The notes: generated from the sequence alone by a model not told the origin. Shown: positions 52,635 through 61,840, counted from the first letter of the stretch. The stretch: DNA of 64,000 bases from JACKNG01 sp040220855 (GCA_040220855.1 JAVJVZ010000044.1:62001-126000), one strand, 5' to 3'. Translations and numbers: made by a program.

Positions 52635-52761
52635 TGCAGACCGCGCGCGCGACGCCCGGCGGCCGTGTCGGCATCAACGCACCGAAGGGCGCCGCACGAT
52701 CCTGCACAGGTGAGCGGCAGGCCGTGCTGGTGCGTCATCCCGGTCGAGCCGAGTCGCCGCA

Positions 52762-53592
52762 ATGGACAGCACCATGATCGAACTGCATTACGTCGAACGC
52801 GGGCGCGGCCAGGCGCTGGTGCTGATCCCGGGATGGGCACAGACGACGCGGTCGTTCGCCGGGCAGCTCGACGGACTTGCTGCGCACTGCCGCGTGATCG
52901 CGCTCGATATGCGCGGCCACGGTGAATCGCCGAAGCCGGCGCACGGCTACCGCGTCGCGCGCCTCGCCGCCGACCTGCAGGATTTCCTCGTCGCACACGA
53001 TCTCAACGCGGTCACGCTCGCCGGCCACTCGATGGGTGCCGCGGTCATCTGGAGCTACCTCGAACAGTTCGGCGCCGCCCGCATCGGCCGCCTCGTCTTC
53101 ATCGACCAGGCGCCGCTCGTCACCAACGGCTGCAACCTCGACGGTGCCGCGCTCGCCGAGGCAGGCTGTGCGTTCACGCCGGAGACGCTCTACGCCACGG
53201 CACGCGCGCTGATCGAGGATCAACGCGCTACCCTCGAGAGCCTGCGCCCGGCCTTCTTCACGCCCGCGGTCGGCGCGGCCGACTTCGCACGCGCAGTCGA
53301 CGAGAGCATGAAACTGCCGGCCGCCTACGGCGCCCGCCTGCTGGTCGACCATGCCAGCCAGGACTGGCGCGACGTCATCACCCACCTGTTGCCCGCACTC
53401 GGCTTACCGACGCTGATCTTCGGCGCCGATCCCGGCACCCTCTTCCCGGTCCCCGCGGCACGCTGGATCGCGCGACAGATTCCCACCGCGCAGCTCTCGA
53501 TCTTCCACGCCGATGAAGGCGGCAGTCACTTCCTGTTCCAGGAGAACCCGGCGCGCTTCAATGCCGAGTTGGTGGATTTCATGGGCGCCTGA
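52762..53592 (+). CDS. Alpha/beta hydrolase, possible N-formylmaleamate deformylase
   Basis: 276-aa serine hydrolase. The oxyanion loop is LVLIPGWAQTT (about residues 20-30), the nucleophile elbow AGHSMGAAV (about 88-96), acid Asp in FGADPGTLFP (about 217) and His in EGGSHFLFQ (about 254). In the nicotinate pathway NicX is followed by NicD, an alpha/beta hydrolase that deformylates N-formylmaleamate to maleamate and formate; position and size (276 against about 266 aa) fit, but sequence likeness is only at fold level. 127 bp separate it from the dioxygenase, so an own promoter is possible. Confidence 0.8.
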   Translation: MDSTMIELHYVERGRGQALVLIPGWAQTTRSFAGQLDGLAAHCRVIALDMRGHGESPKPAHGYRVARLAADLQDFLVAHDLNAVTLAGHSMGAAVIWSYLEQFGAARIGRLVFIDQAPLVTNGCNLDGAALAEAGCAFTPETLYATARALIEDQRATLESLRPAFFTPAVGAADFARAVDESMKLPAAYGARLLVDHASQDWRDVITHLLPALGLPTLIFGADPGTLFPVPAARWIARQIPTAQLSIFHADEGGSHFLFQENPARFNAELVDFMGA

Positions 53593-53605
53593 CCGCCGGT
53601 GCCGC

Positions 53606-53878
53606 TCAGGGTTTGAACAAGGTCCACAAGCCGATCGCGACGAAGCCCACGCCCGCCACGATCTGCAGGTGCCGCGCACTGACATGCGCGGCGATGAAGC
53701 CACCCGCCAGCACGCCGATGGCGGAGGTTGCGACCAGCGCGGCCGAAGCGCCGAGGAACACGACCCACCGGCTGACATCGCGATCGGCCGCGAACAGCAG
53801 CGTGGCGAGCTGTGTCTTATCGCCGAGTTCGGCGATGAAGACGGTGGCGAATACGGTCAGCAGAATACGGTAGTCCAC
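53606..53878 (-). CDS. GDT1/UPF0016 family single-repeat membrane protein
   Basis: 90-aa protein with three hydrophobic helices. ATVFIAELGDKTQLATLLFA (about residues 11-30) contains the E-x-G-D-[KR]-[TS] motif of the TMEM165/GDT1 family, cation/H+ antiporters for Mn2+ or Ca2+. Usual bacterial members have two such repeats (about 190 aa); this has one, so it must dimerise to make a complete transporter. Start GTG 53878 is the only one that includes the first helix. It is 12 bp from the convergent hydrolase and divergent from a P-type ATPase with likely overlapping ion range. Confidence 0.85.
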   Translation of the reverse strand: MDYRILLTVFATVFIAELGDKTQLATLLFAADRDVSRWVVFLGASAALVATSAIGVLAGGFIAAHVSARHLQIVAGVGFVAIGLWTLFKP

Positions 53879-54059
53879 GCAAACGGCCTCGACGGTGGGT
53901 CACGAGGGCGCGAGTGTAAACCCGATTCAGCGGCCGTTCCCACTTGCCCCCACGTCGAGTCCCCGCTGTTTCGCAGCCCGCCGCAAAGCGTTCGCACGCA
54001 CAGCGATTTGCCCGGCATACTCGTTCCCGGTTGACCTCCCGCACAGCGACCGAGACTCG

Positions 54060-56750
54060 ATGAACGACGCCCACCACCAGGACAGCCCCTCTTCAGCAGA
54101 TCGCCGCTGGCACGCGATGTCCACGGCCGAGGTATGCGAAGCGCTGGGCGTCGACCCGGCGCAGGGCCTCTACGCCGCGGCGGCGACGGCCCGCTTGCGC
54201 GAGTACGGCGCGAACCGCCTGGCCGAACGCCCACCACGCCCGGCGTGGCTGAAGTTCCTCGATCAGTTCCGCAGCGTGCTCGTCGTCATCCTGGTCGGCG
54301 CGGCGCTGCTCGCCGGCCTCGTCGGCGACCTCGTCGATGCTGCCGTGATTGCCTGCGTCGTGGTGCTCAACGCAGCGCTCGGCTTCGTGCAGGAGTACCG
54401 TGCCGAGCATGCCCTCGCTGCGCTCAGGCACATGCTGGCACCGGCAGCGCGCGTGCGCCGTGACGGACACGCCGAGGCGGTGCAGGCAGCCGACCTGGTC
54501 CCCGGCGACGTCATCCTGCTCGAGGCCGGCGACCGCGTGCCCGCCGACGCACGCGTGCTCGAGAGCCACGGCGCCGAGGTCGCCGAAGCCGCGCTCACCG
54601 GAGAATCCCAGCCGGTCGGCAAGCACCCCGCGCCCGTCGACGTGCACGCCCCGCTCGCAGAGCACACGGACATGATCTACATGAACACCGTCGTCACGCG
54701 CGGGCGAATCGAAGCGGTGGTCATCGCCACCGGCATGCAGACCGAGACCGGCCGGCTGGCCGGCCTGCTGGCGACCACCGCGGCTTCACCGACGCCGCTG
54801 CAGGTCCAGCTCGATGCACTCGGCAAGCGCCTCGCGCTGATCGCGACGCTCGTCGTCGGCCTGATGTTCGCCGCCGGCCTCGCGCGCGGCGACGACCTCG
54901 TCACCACCGCCATGACCGCCATCGCCCTCGCGGTCGCGGCCATCCCCGAGGGCCTGCCCGCGGTGGTGACCGTGACATTGGCGCTCGGCATGCACCGGAT
55001 GGCGCGACGCCACGTCATCGTCAAGAAGCTGGCCGCGGTCGAGACGCTCGGCTGCACCACCGTGATCTGCTCGGACAAGACCGGCACGCTCACGCTCAAT
55101 CGCATGACTGCGCGCGCGCTCTACAGCGGCGGCCGACGCTTTAGCGTCGAAGGTGAAGGCTATGGCCAGGACGGGCGGGTCGTCGAGGCTGACGGTACGA
55201 GCGTCGTGACGCGCCTGCCGGTCCTCCTGCCCGCCGCGCTGTGTGCCGATGCACGCCTGCACGACGGCGAACTCGTCGGCGACCCCACCGAGGGCGCGCT
55301 GCTCGCCCTCGCCGCGCGTGGCGCGGTCGATCCCGGGCGCGAGGCCCGACGTACCCCGCGCATTGCCGAGATTCCGTTCGATTCGGCGCACAAGTTCATG
55401 GCCACCTTCCATCACGACGGCGACAGCGTGCAGCTGTGGGTCAAGGGCGCCCCCGACGTGCTGCTCGCACACGCGGACCACGTGCTGGGCGCCGACGGCG
55501 AACTGCCGCTCGACGCAACCGTCCGCGACACCCTGCTGGGCGAGAACCGCCATCTCGCCGATCGCGCGATGCGCGTGCTGGCGCTGGCCGGGCGCCGCAT
55601 CCCGGCACATGCGTTCGATCCCGCCGGCGACCTCGTCGAGTGGGTCGAGCAGCTCACGCTGTACGGCCTGGTCGGCATCATCGATCCGCCGCGCCCGGAA
55701 GCGGCACAAGCGATCGCGCTCTGTCGCGGGGCCGGGATGGGGGTGAAGATGATAACGGGCGACCATCCGGCGACCGCCGCGGCCATCGCGCGCGAACTCG
55801 GCCTCGATGGCGAAGTCCACGAGGGGCGTGAACTCGACGGCCTCGACATCGCCGCGACCGCCGAACTCGTCGAACGCAGCGCGGTGCTCGCGCGCGTGGC
55901 ACCGGCGCACAAGATGCGTATCGTCGAAGCGCTCAAACGCCATGGCCACGTGGTGGCGATGACCGGTGACGGCGTCAATGACGCCCCTGCACTGAAGAGC
56001 GCAGACATCGGCGTCGCGATGGGCATCACGGGTACGGAAGTCACCCGCGAAGCGGCGACGCTCGTACTTACCGACGACAATTTCGCTTCGATCGTGCACG
56101 CGGTCGAAGAAGGGCGCACGATCTACGAGAACATCGTCAAGTTCGTGCGCTTCCAGCTCTCGACCAACATCGGCGCCATCCTCACGGTGCTCGGCGCACC
56201 CGTTCTCGGCCTGGCAACGCCATTCACCGCGGTGCAGATCCTGTGGGTCAACATCATCATGGACGGACCTCCCGCGATGACCCTCGGCGTCGAGCCCGCG
56301 CGCCCCGGCATCATGCAGCAGCCACCGCGTGACGACGATGCTGCAATCCTGTCGCTGCAACGCCTGTGGCCGATCGCGCTCTACGGGCTCACCATGGCCG
56401 TGGGAACACTCGGCGTATACGCCTGGGCGATGACGGCGGGCGATGCCGGCCGCGCCGTGACCCTCGCCTTCACCACCTTCGTACTGTTCCAGTTCTTCAA
56501 TATCTTCAACGCCCGCAACGAGCAGCGCAGCGCATTCAACCGTCAGCTCTTCAGCAACGGCAAGCTGTGGCTCGCCCTTCTCGCGGTACTCGCGCTGCAG
56601 GCAATCGCCGTGCACTGGCAGCCCGCGCAGGCCGTGTTCGATACCGTCGATCTCGCGCGCGGCGACTGGCTCGTCGCGGCCGCCGTCGCTTCCTCCGTGT
56701 TATGGCTGGACGAGATGCGCAAACTGCTGCTGCCGGTACGTACAGACTGA
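54060..56750 (+). CDS. Cation-transporting P-type ATPase (P2A, Ca2+/Mn2+ type)
   Basis: 896-aa P-type ATPase. Domains in order: N-terminal cation-ATPase domain (about 15-80), actuator with ALTGESQP (about 180), helix 4 AAIPEGLPAVV (about 296-306), phosphorylation loop CSDKTGTLT (Asp about 340), nucleotide domain KGAPDVL, hinge MITGDHPAT and TGDGVNDAP, and helix 6 WVNIIMDGPPAM. The Glu in helix 4 and Asn/Asp in helix 6 match site II of SERCA/PMR1-like pumps, so it exports Ca2+ or Mn2+ from the cytoplasm. It is divergent from the single-repeat GDT1 protein, an analogue of the PMR1/GDT1 pairing in fungi. Confidence 0.92.
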   Translation: MNDAHHQDSPSSADRRWHAMSTAEVCEALGVDPAQGLYAAAATARLREYGANRLAERPPRPAWLKFLDQFRSVLVVILVGAALLAGLVGDLVDAAVIACVVVLNAALGFVQEYRAEHALAALRHMLAPAARVRRDGHAEAVQAADLVPGDVILLEAGDRVPADARVLESHGAEVAEAALTGESQPVGKHPAPVDVHAPLAEHTDMIYMNTVVTRGRIEAVVIATGMQTETGRLAGLLATTAASPTPLQVQLDALGKRLALIATLVVGLMFAAGLARGDDLVTTAMTAIALAVAAIPEGLPAVVTVTLALGMHRMARRHVIVKKLAAVETLGCTTVICSDKTGTLTLNRMTARALYSGGRRFSVEGEGYGQDGRVVEADGTSVVTRLPVLLPAALCADARLHDGELVGDPTEGALLALAARGAVDPGREARRTPRIAEIPFDSAHKFMATFHHDGDSVQLWVKGAPDVLLAHADHVLGADGELPLDATVRDTLLGENRHLADRAMRVLALAGRRIPAHAFDPAGDLVEWVEQLTLYGLVGIIDPPRPEAAQAIALCRGAGMGVKMITGDHPATAAAIARELGLDGEVHEGRELDGLDIAATAELVERSAVLARVAPAHKMRIVEALKRHGHVVAMTGDGVNDAPALKSADIGVAMGITGTEVTREAATLVLTDDNFASIVHAVEEGRTIYENIVKFVRFQLSTNIGAILTVLGAPVLGLATPFTAVQILWVNIIMDGPPAMTLGVEPARPGIMQQPPRDDDAAILSLQRLWPIALYGLTMAVGTLGVYAWAMTAGDAGRAVTLAFTTFVLFQFFNIFNARNEQRSAFNRQLFSNGKLWLALLAVLALQAIAVHWQPAQAVFDTVDLARGDWLVAAAVASSVLWLDEMRKLLLPVRTD

Positions 56751-56769
56751 ACCCACGCACCGGGCGTGC

Positions 56770-58098
56770 TCAGCCGCCCGGCCGCTGCGCCGCGTCCGTC
56801 TGCGTGTCGCCAGCCGGCGCGACGCGCACGGCGAGCACCTTGTCGACGCGCTTGCCATCGAGGTCCACGACGTCGAGCCGCCAGCCCCGCCACTCGATGC
56901 TCTCGCCCGTGCGCGGCACCTTGCCGAACAGCCACATCATCATCCCGCTCAGCGTGTGGTAGCGCCCCTTGTCCTCGTCCGCTCGCGTGCTGATGCCGAG
57001 GCGTTCCTCGAGCTCGGCGATCGGCATCAGGCCGTCGAGCAGCCACGAGCCGTCCGCGCGCTGCACTGCCCATGCGTCCTCGGGATCGTGCGGCATGAAC
57101 TCGCCGGCCAGTGCCTCGAGGATGTCCTGCAGCGTCACCAGGCCCAGGATCTGGCCGTACTCGTCGACCACGAACACCATGTGGATACTCGACGCGCGAA
57201 ACTGCTCGAGCACCTGCAGCCCGCTCAGCGATTCCGGCACGTAGACCGCCGGCACCATCGCATCATGAATGTCATCCAGGCGCCCGCCGCCCAGCACGTG
57301 CCGGAGCAGACGCTTGGCGGTGACCACGCCGGCGACATCGTCGAGCCCGCCGCGGCAGACAGGAAAGCGCGAGTGCTCCGAAGCGATGATGGTGTCCAGG
57401 TTCGCCTGTGCGGGCCGTTCGAGGTCAAAGCAGACGATCTCGGTGCGCGGCGTCATCAGCGTGGCGATCTGGCGCTCGTCGAGCTGGAAGACATTGCGCA
57501 CCATGGTGTGCTCGTGTTCTTCGATGACCCCGGCCTCGGAGCCTTCGACCAGCAACGCATCGATGTCCTCCTCGGTGACCGCGGTTCCACTGGCGCCGTG
57601 CCTGCCGAGCAGCCGCAGAATGCCCTCGGTCGACGCCGACAGCAGGTACACGAAGGGCCGCGACAGCGTTGCCAGCAGCGCGACCGGTCGCGCCAGCAGG
57701 CGCGCCACGCCCTCGGCATTGAGTTGCGCGAGTCGCTTCGGCACCAGCTCGCCGACAACGATGGTGAGGTAGGTGACGCCGGCCACGACGATGGCAGTGG
57801 CGCCAGCCGCGCTCGCGCGCGCGTCCAGTCCGGCGCCAGCGAGCAAGCCGGCCAGCGGCCCCGCCAGCGCCGCCTCGCCGACGATGCCGTTGAGGATGCC
57901 GATGGCGGTGATGCCAATCTGGATGGTGGAGAGGAAGCGGGTCGGTTCCTCGCCGAGCTGCAACGCCACGATGGCAGCCCGGTCGCCCTCCTCGGCAAGT
58001 CGCTGCAGGCGACTCCTGCGCGCGGTGACAAGGGCGATTTCCGCCATCGCGAGCAGGCCGTTGAACAGGATCAGCGCAAACAGGATGGTGATGTCCAA
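56770..58098 (-). CDS. CNNM/CorC family transporter (DUF21-CBS-CorC_HlyC)
   Basis: 442-aa integral membrane protein. Residues 1-185 are the DUF21 transmembrane domain with GITAIGILNGIVGEAAL and IVVGELVPKRLAQLN; residues about 205-340 are two CBS domains (MTPRTEIVCFD and VVDEYGQILGLVTLQDILEA); the last 80 form a CorC_HlyC domain. The family is linked to Mg2+ or Co2+ export and resistance. The start codon is TTG 58098 with AAGGAGAG seven bases upstream. It converges on the P-type ATPase gene (19 bp between the stops). Confidence 0.9.
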   Translation of the reverse strand: MDITILFALILFNGLLAMAEIALVTARRSRLQRLAEEGDRAAIVALQLGEEPTRFLSTIQIGITAIGILNGIVGEAALAGPLAGLLAGAGLDARASAAGATAIVVAGVTYLTIVVGELVPKRLAQLNAEGVARLLARPVALLATLSRPFVYLLSASTEGILRLLGRHGASGTAVTEEDIDALLVEGSEAGVIEEHEHTMVRNVFQLDERQIATLMTPRTEIVCFDLERPAQANLDTIIASEHSRFPVCRGGLDDVAGVVTAKRLLRHVLGGGRLDDIHDAMVPAVYVPESLSGLQVLEQFRASSIHMVFVVDEYGQILGLVTLQDILEALAGEFMPHDPEDAWAVQRADGSWLLDGLMPIAELEERLGISTRADEDKGRYHTLSGMMMWLFGKVPRTGESIEWRGWRLDVVDLDGKRVDKVLAVRVAPAGDTQTDAAQRPGG

Positions 58099-58446
58099 GC
58101 GAACTCTCCTTCGGCGCGCGGCGGGGTGTCGTGTGCGATCGCGACGCGACCTCGAGCGGTGACGACGGCACGTGGCGGAGGCTGCGGCCGAGCGCCGCCG
58201 CAGGTGCGATCAGACCTTACGCGCCGCCCGCTGCGTCATCTCGTCGAATGGTGACGTTCCCGCATGCGGCACGTGGGTGCAAGGTGCCAAAACCGGCACG
58301 GCGAGGCCAGCACAGCGTCTTCGACAACTGACTTCGCCCCGGCTGCGCGGGTGCACACGGGTCGCTGGCGGCATGCGATAGCCTGGCGGGGGGCGACACG
58401 TCGCACGCGTGGCACCCGGCGGAACCTCGTGCCGACCGCGTGCGCT
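58099..58446. other. Intergenic region between rlmJ and CNNM genes
   Basis: 348 bp separate the 3' end of rlmJ from the start of the CNNM gene, both on the minus strand. The CNNM promoter is expected here; no convincing -35/-10 pair, small gene or structured RNA was recognised. Confidence 0.4.
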
Positions 58447-59313
58447 TCAGGCCGCGCCGAGGCGCTCGATCGTGTACCGCCCGAGGCCGTCGTTGGCGAG
58501 GTGCTGCCACAGCCACGGCAGCTCGGCGGCGAGTGCGACCTCGAACTGCCACGGCGGATTGACGATGAGCATGCCGCTGCCGTTCATGCGCACGCGGGTA
58601 TCGTCCGGCCACACGCAGAGCTCGACAACGAGCGCTTCGCCGAGTCCAGGCGCGGCGAGACGGCGCAGGAAGCTGCGCGCGCCGGCGCCGTCCTTGATCG
58701 GATACCACAGCGCGACGATGCCGTTGGCGAAGCGCCGGCGCACTTCGCGCAGGCCCGCGATCGCACGCTCCTGCTCGGCGGCGGGCGGTTCGTAGGGCGG
58801 ATCGATGAGCACCAGCCCCCGCTTTTCGCGCGGCGGCAGCAAGGCACCAAGCGCCTCCCAGGCATCGCGACGATGCACCGCGACCCGCCGGTCCGTACGC
58901 AGTAATGCCGCCAGCGCGGCGTGCTCACCGGCCTCCAGTTCGCAGGCCTGCAAGCGGTCTGCTGCGCGCAACTGCCGGCTGACCAGCAACGGCGAGCCCG
59001 GGTAGACATCGAGCGGGGGCGCCTCTCCGGACGCTCCCGCACAGGCATTCTCCGCACGCACGAGCTCGAGGTAACGCCGTGTCAGCGGCGGCGCGTCGTC
59101 GCACGCCGCCCACAGCCGAGCAATCCCGCTCGCGTGCTCGTTGGTGCGACGCGCCGCCGCGGCGCCGAGCGCGTAACGCCCGCGCCCGGCGTGCACGTCG
59201 AGCACCGCGAACGGCTTGTCCTTCTGCGTCAGGCGGTCGACCAGTGCCGTCAGCACGACGTGCTTGAGAACGTCGGCGAAATTGCCGGCGTGGTAGGCGT
59301 GGCGATAGTTCAC
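58447..59313 (-). CDS. rlmJ: 23S rRNA (adenine2030-N6)-methyltransferase RlmJ
   Basis: SAM-dependent rRNA methyltransferase of 288 aa, the family's normal length. MNYRHAYHAGNFADVLKH opens the protein (start GTG 59313), which is the invariant RlmJ N-terminus and is followed by DVHAGRGRY for SAM. The catalytic N6-adenine motif is LIDPPYEPP near residue 165. NPPWQF near the C-terminus is also typical. It modifies A2030 of 23S rRNA. A largely gammaproteobacterial family, which supports the taxonomic placement. The acyl-CoA dehydrogenase pair ends 10 bp upstream on the same strand. Confidence 0.95.
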   Translation of the reverse strand: MNYRHAYHAGNFADVLKHVVLTALVDRLTQKDKPFAVLDVHAGRGRYALGAAAARRTNEHASGIARLWAACDDAPPLTRRYLELVRAENACAGASGEAPPLDVYPGSPLLVSRQLRAADRLQACELEAGEHAALAALLRTDRRVAVHRRDAWEALGALLPPREKRGLVLIDPPYEPPAAEQERAIAGLREVRRRFANGIVALWYPIKDGAGARSFLRRLAAPGLGEALVVELCVWPDDTRVRMNGSGMLIVNPPWQFEVALAAELPWLWQHLANDGLGRYTIERLGAA

Positions 59314-59323
59314 GGCGCGCCGC

Positions 59324-60577
59324 TCAGCGCTCGGGGTTGCGCGGCACGTCGCGGAACGGGCCGCCGTCGAGGCGCGGCTCGCGCGGTAACCCGAGCACGC
59401 GTTCGGCGATGATGTTCAACTGGATTTCGTCAGTACCGCCGGCAATCGAAGTCGCCGGCACCGAGAGCAGGATCTCGGCAACGAGACCGTCGAGCGGACC
59501 ATCGGCGCCGGCCAGCATCGCGTCTGCACCGCTGATAGCGGTGTGCACGCGCGCGGCAAGGCGCGCCACCTCGCTCGCCGCGAGCTTGCCCAACGACCCT
59601 TCGGGCCCTTCCGGCATGCCGGCCTGCTTGGCCGCCCGCGCACGTTGCGCGAGCCACTCGCCCGAGCGCGCCAGCATGAGCAGACGCGCGAGATCCTGGC
59701 GCAGCGACGGATCGGCGAGGCGGCCAGCAGCCTGCGCACGCGGCAGCGCGAGGTCGCTGCGTCCGGTGCGTTGCGGATACCAGGTGTAAGGCGCCATCAC
59801 GGATGCAATCTCGGCGCGCTCCTCGTCGTAGATGCGTCCCGGCCGCGCCGAGGCCTGGCCCCAGCGCCGCAGCGCATCGGCATTGCGGCGCTCGTGGGCG
59901 AGTGTCGTCATGGCGATCTTCCAGCCCTCGCCGACCGCGCCGACGCGGTTCTCCGGCGGCACGTGCGCATCGGTGAAGAAGACCTGGTTGAACGAGCTGT
60001 AACCGTTCATCTGCCTGACCGGCTGTACATCGACGCCCGGCTGCGTCATGTCGATGACGAAATAGGACAGCCCCTGGTGCTTGGGTGCGTCCCAGTCGGT
60101 GCGTGCGAGCAGCAGGCCCCAGTGCGCGTGATCGGCACTGGTCGTCCACAGCTTCTGCCCGTTCACCACCCACTGCGTGCCGTCGAACGCTGCGCGTGTG
60201 GTCGCGCCGGCAAGATCGGATCCGCTGCCAGGTTCGCTGAACAGCTGGCACCAGGTGTCCTCGCCGGTGAGGATGCGGCGCAGGAAGCGCGCGCGCTGAT
60301 CATCCGTGCCGCATTCGAGCAACGTTGCCGCGGCGAGCAGGCGGATACCGACACGCGCCACGCCGACCGCGCCCACTGCCGCGAACTCCGCATCGATGGC
60401 TTCGGTCAGCGCCACCGGCAGGTCGCGCCCGTACCAGGCGCGCGGCCAGTGCGGCACGCCCCAGCCGGAATCGATCAGCAGGTTGCGCCAGTCGACGAGG
60501 CCGCGCCCGGCGTCCCAGTGCGCGGCAAGCCACGCGCGCACCTCGGCGCGCACCGCCTGCGCGTCCGTGCCGCTCAT
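59324..60577 (-). CDS. Acyl-CoA dehydrogenase family protein (417 aa)
   Basis: Full-length acyl-CoA dehydrogenase. SEPGSGSDL near residue 116, VNGQKLWTTSADHAHWG, EGWKIAMTTLAHERRN (about 220-235) and the C-terminal SIAGGTDEIQLNIIAERVLGLP are the family landmarks; the Glu in AHERRN is a candidate for the alternative catalytic base used by FadE-type enzymes. Its ATG overlaps the stop of the 378-aa dehydrogenase as ATGA (60574-60577), so the two are translationally coupled and plausibly subunits of one enzyme. The substrate is unknown. Confidence 0.92.
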   Translation of the reverse strand: MSGTDAQAVRAEVRAWLAAHWDAGRGLVDWRNLLIDSGWGVPHWPRAWYGRDLPVALTEAIDAEFAAVGAVGVARVGIRLLAAATLLECGTDDQRARFLRRILTGEDTWCQLFSEPGSGSDLAGATTRAAFDGTQWVVNGQKLWTTSADHAHWGLLLARTDWDAPKHQGLSYFVIDMTQPGVDVQPVRQMNGYSSFNQVFFTDAHVPPENRVGAVGEGWKIAMTTLAHERRNADALRRWGQASARPGRIYDEERAEIASVMAPYTWYPQRTGRSDLALPRAQAAGRLADPSLRQDLARLLMLARSGEWLAQRARAAKQAGMPEGPEGSLGKLAASEVARLAARVHTAISGADAMLAGADGPLDGLVAEILLSVPATSIAGGTDEIQLNIIAERVLGLPREPRLDGGPFRDVPRNPER

Positions 60578-61710
60578 GCCGCGGCCTCCGTCAGAGCGAG
60601 GAAGCGTTCGCGATGCCAGGCGGCATCGCCGAGCAATACCGCGGCGCTCGTCGCACGCTTGAACCACAGATGGGTATCGTGATCCCAGGTGAAACCGATG
60701 CCGCCGTGGATCTGGACCGCCTCGCGTGCGCAGTCCAGTGCCGCATCCGATGCCTGCGCCTTGGCCTGTGCCGCGAGGGCGGCAGCGTCGGCATCGCCGG
60801 CATCGCGCGCAGCGGCGGCGTAGTAGACCGCCGCGCGCGCGAGTTCGAGTTCGAGCAACAGGCGCGCGCACTTGTGCTTGATGGCCTGGAACGATCCGAT
60901 CGGGCGGCCGAACTGCATGCGCAGCTTCGCGTACTCGACGCTCGCATCGAGCAATGCGGACGCGCAACCGATCAGCTCGTGGGCGAGCGCGACGGCGGCA
61001 TCGTCGAGGACGCGCGCGACGATCGCAGCGCACTCACGCGCGTCGTCGAGGCGACGCGCCGGCGTCGCCGCGAAGGCGAGCGCGGCGAGGCGGCGCGTGG
61101 TATCGATGGTCGCGAGCGGACGGCGTGAGAATCCCGGTGCATCCTCAGCCACGCGCCACAGGCCGATGCCTTCGTCGCCGCTCGTACCGGCCTCGCGTGC
61201 GACGACGAGGATGTGCGCCGCGCTATGGCCATCGACCACGTGGCTCTTGTCGCCATCGAGCAGCCAGGCATCGCCGTGCCGACGCGCCACGGTCGCAACG
61301 TCTGCACAACCATCCCAGTGCGGTCCCTCCATCCATGCCAGTGTCGCGGTCGTGGTGCCGTTGGCGAGTGCCGGCAGGAGCGCGGCCTGCTCCACCGCCG
61401 TCGCCCCGCGCACCAGCGCCTGCGTTGCCAGCACCGCGCTGGACAGGAACGGTACCGGCGCGAGCGCACGCCCGAGTTCCTCTATCGCGAGCCCGAGTTC
61501 CTGCTGCCCGAAACCGCCACCACCGAGCGCCTCCGGCAGGTGCAGGGCCGGCAGCCCGAGATCGTCGTGAAGGCGGCGCCACAGCGTCTCGTCGTGACCA
61601 TGCACCGTCGTCATCACGCGGCGCACCGCCGCGGGCGGGCATTGTGCAGCGAGAAAGCGACGCAGCACCTCGCGGAACTCGCGCTGTTCGGGCGTGAAGC
61701 TGAAGTGCAT
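60574..61710 (-). CDS. Acyl-CoA dehydrogenase family protein (378 aa)
   Basis: Divergent acyl-CoA dehydrogenase. FTPEQREFREVLRRFL at the N-terminus is typical; in the middle, VVDGHSAAHILVVARE replaces the usual WTT loop, so flavin or substrate contacts are altered. QFGRPIGSFQAIKHKCARLL (about 262-281) and IHGGIGFTWDHDTHLWFKR (about 335-353) carry the FAD contacts. Together with the 417-aa partner it repeats the long/short arrangement of alpha2beta2 enzymes. Start 61710 has GAGGAA upstream. Confidence 0.9.
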   Translation of the reverse strand: MHFSFTPEQREFREVLRRFLAAQCPPAAVRRVMTTVHGHDETLWRRLHDDLGLPALHLPEALGGGGFGQQELGLAIEELGRALAPVPFLSSAVLATQALVRGATAVEQAALLPALANGTTTATLAWMEGPHWDGCADVATVARRHGDAWLLDGDKSHVVDGHSAAHILVVAREAGTSGDEGIGLWRVAEDAPGFSRRPLATIDTTRRLAALAFAATPARRLDDARECAAIVARVLDDAAVALAHELIGCASALLDASVEYAKLRMQFGRPIGSFQAIKHKCARLLLELELARAAVYYAAAARDAGDADAAALAAQAKAQASDAALDCAREAVQIHGGIGFTWDHDTHLWFKRATSAAVLLGDAAWHRERFLALTEAAA

Positions 61711-61834
61711 GCTCGTTCCTCGGCGTGACTGGCGGAGCCGCAGGATAGCCGGACCGCGACGACACGTGAAAGCGGTCCCGCCCCGCGCACCGGCCTCGCC
61801 CACGCCACGATCGTCAGCGGCCCTCGCACACGCC

Positions 61835-61840
61835 TATACT
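61835..61840 (+). promoter_or_regulatory. Candidate -10 of the cupin gene
   Basis: TATACT (5 of 6 to consensus) at 61835-61840, 32 bp before the cupin ATG; no good -35 was found at 16-18 bp. Confidence 0.35.

Noticed and set aside
53879..54059. yybP-ykoY manganese riboswitch in front of the UPF0016 gene
   Set aside because: UPF0016 genes often carry one, but I could not find the conserved GGGGAGUA and purine-rich loop elements on the minus strand here.
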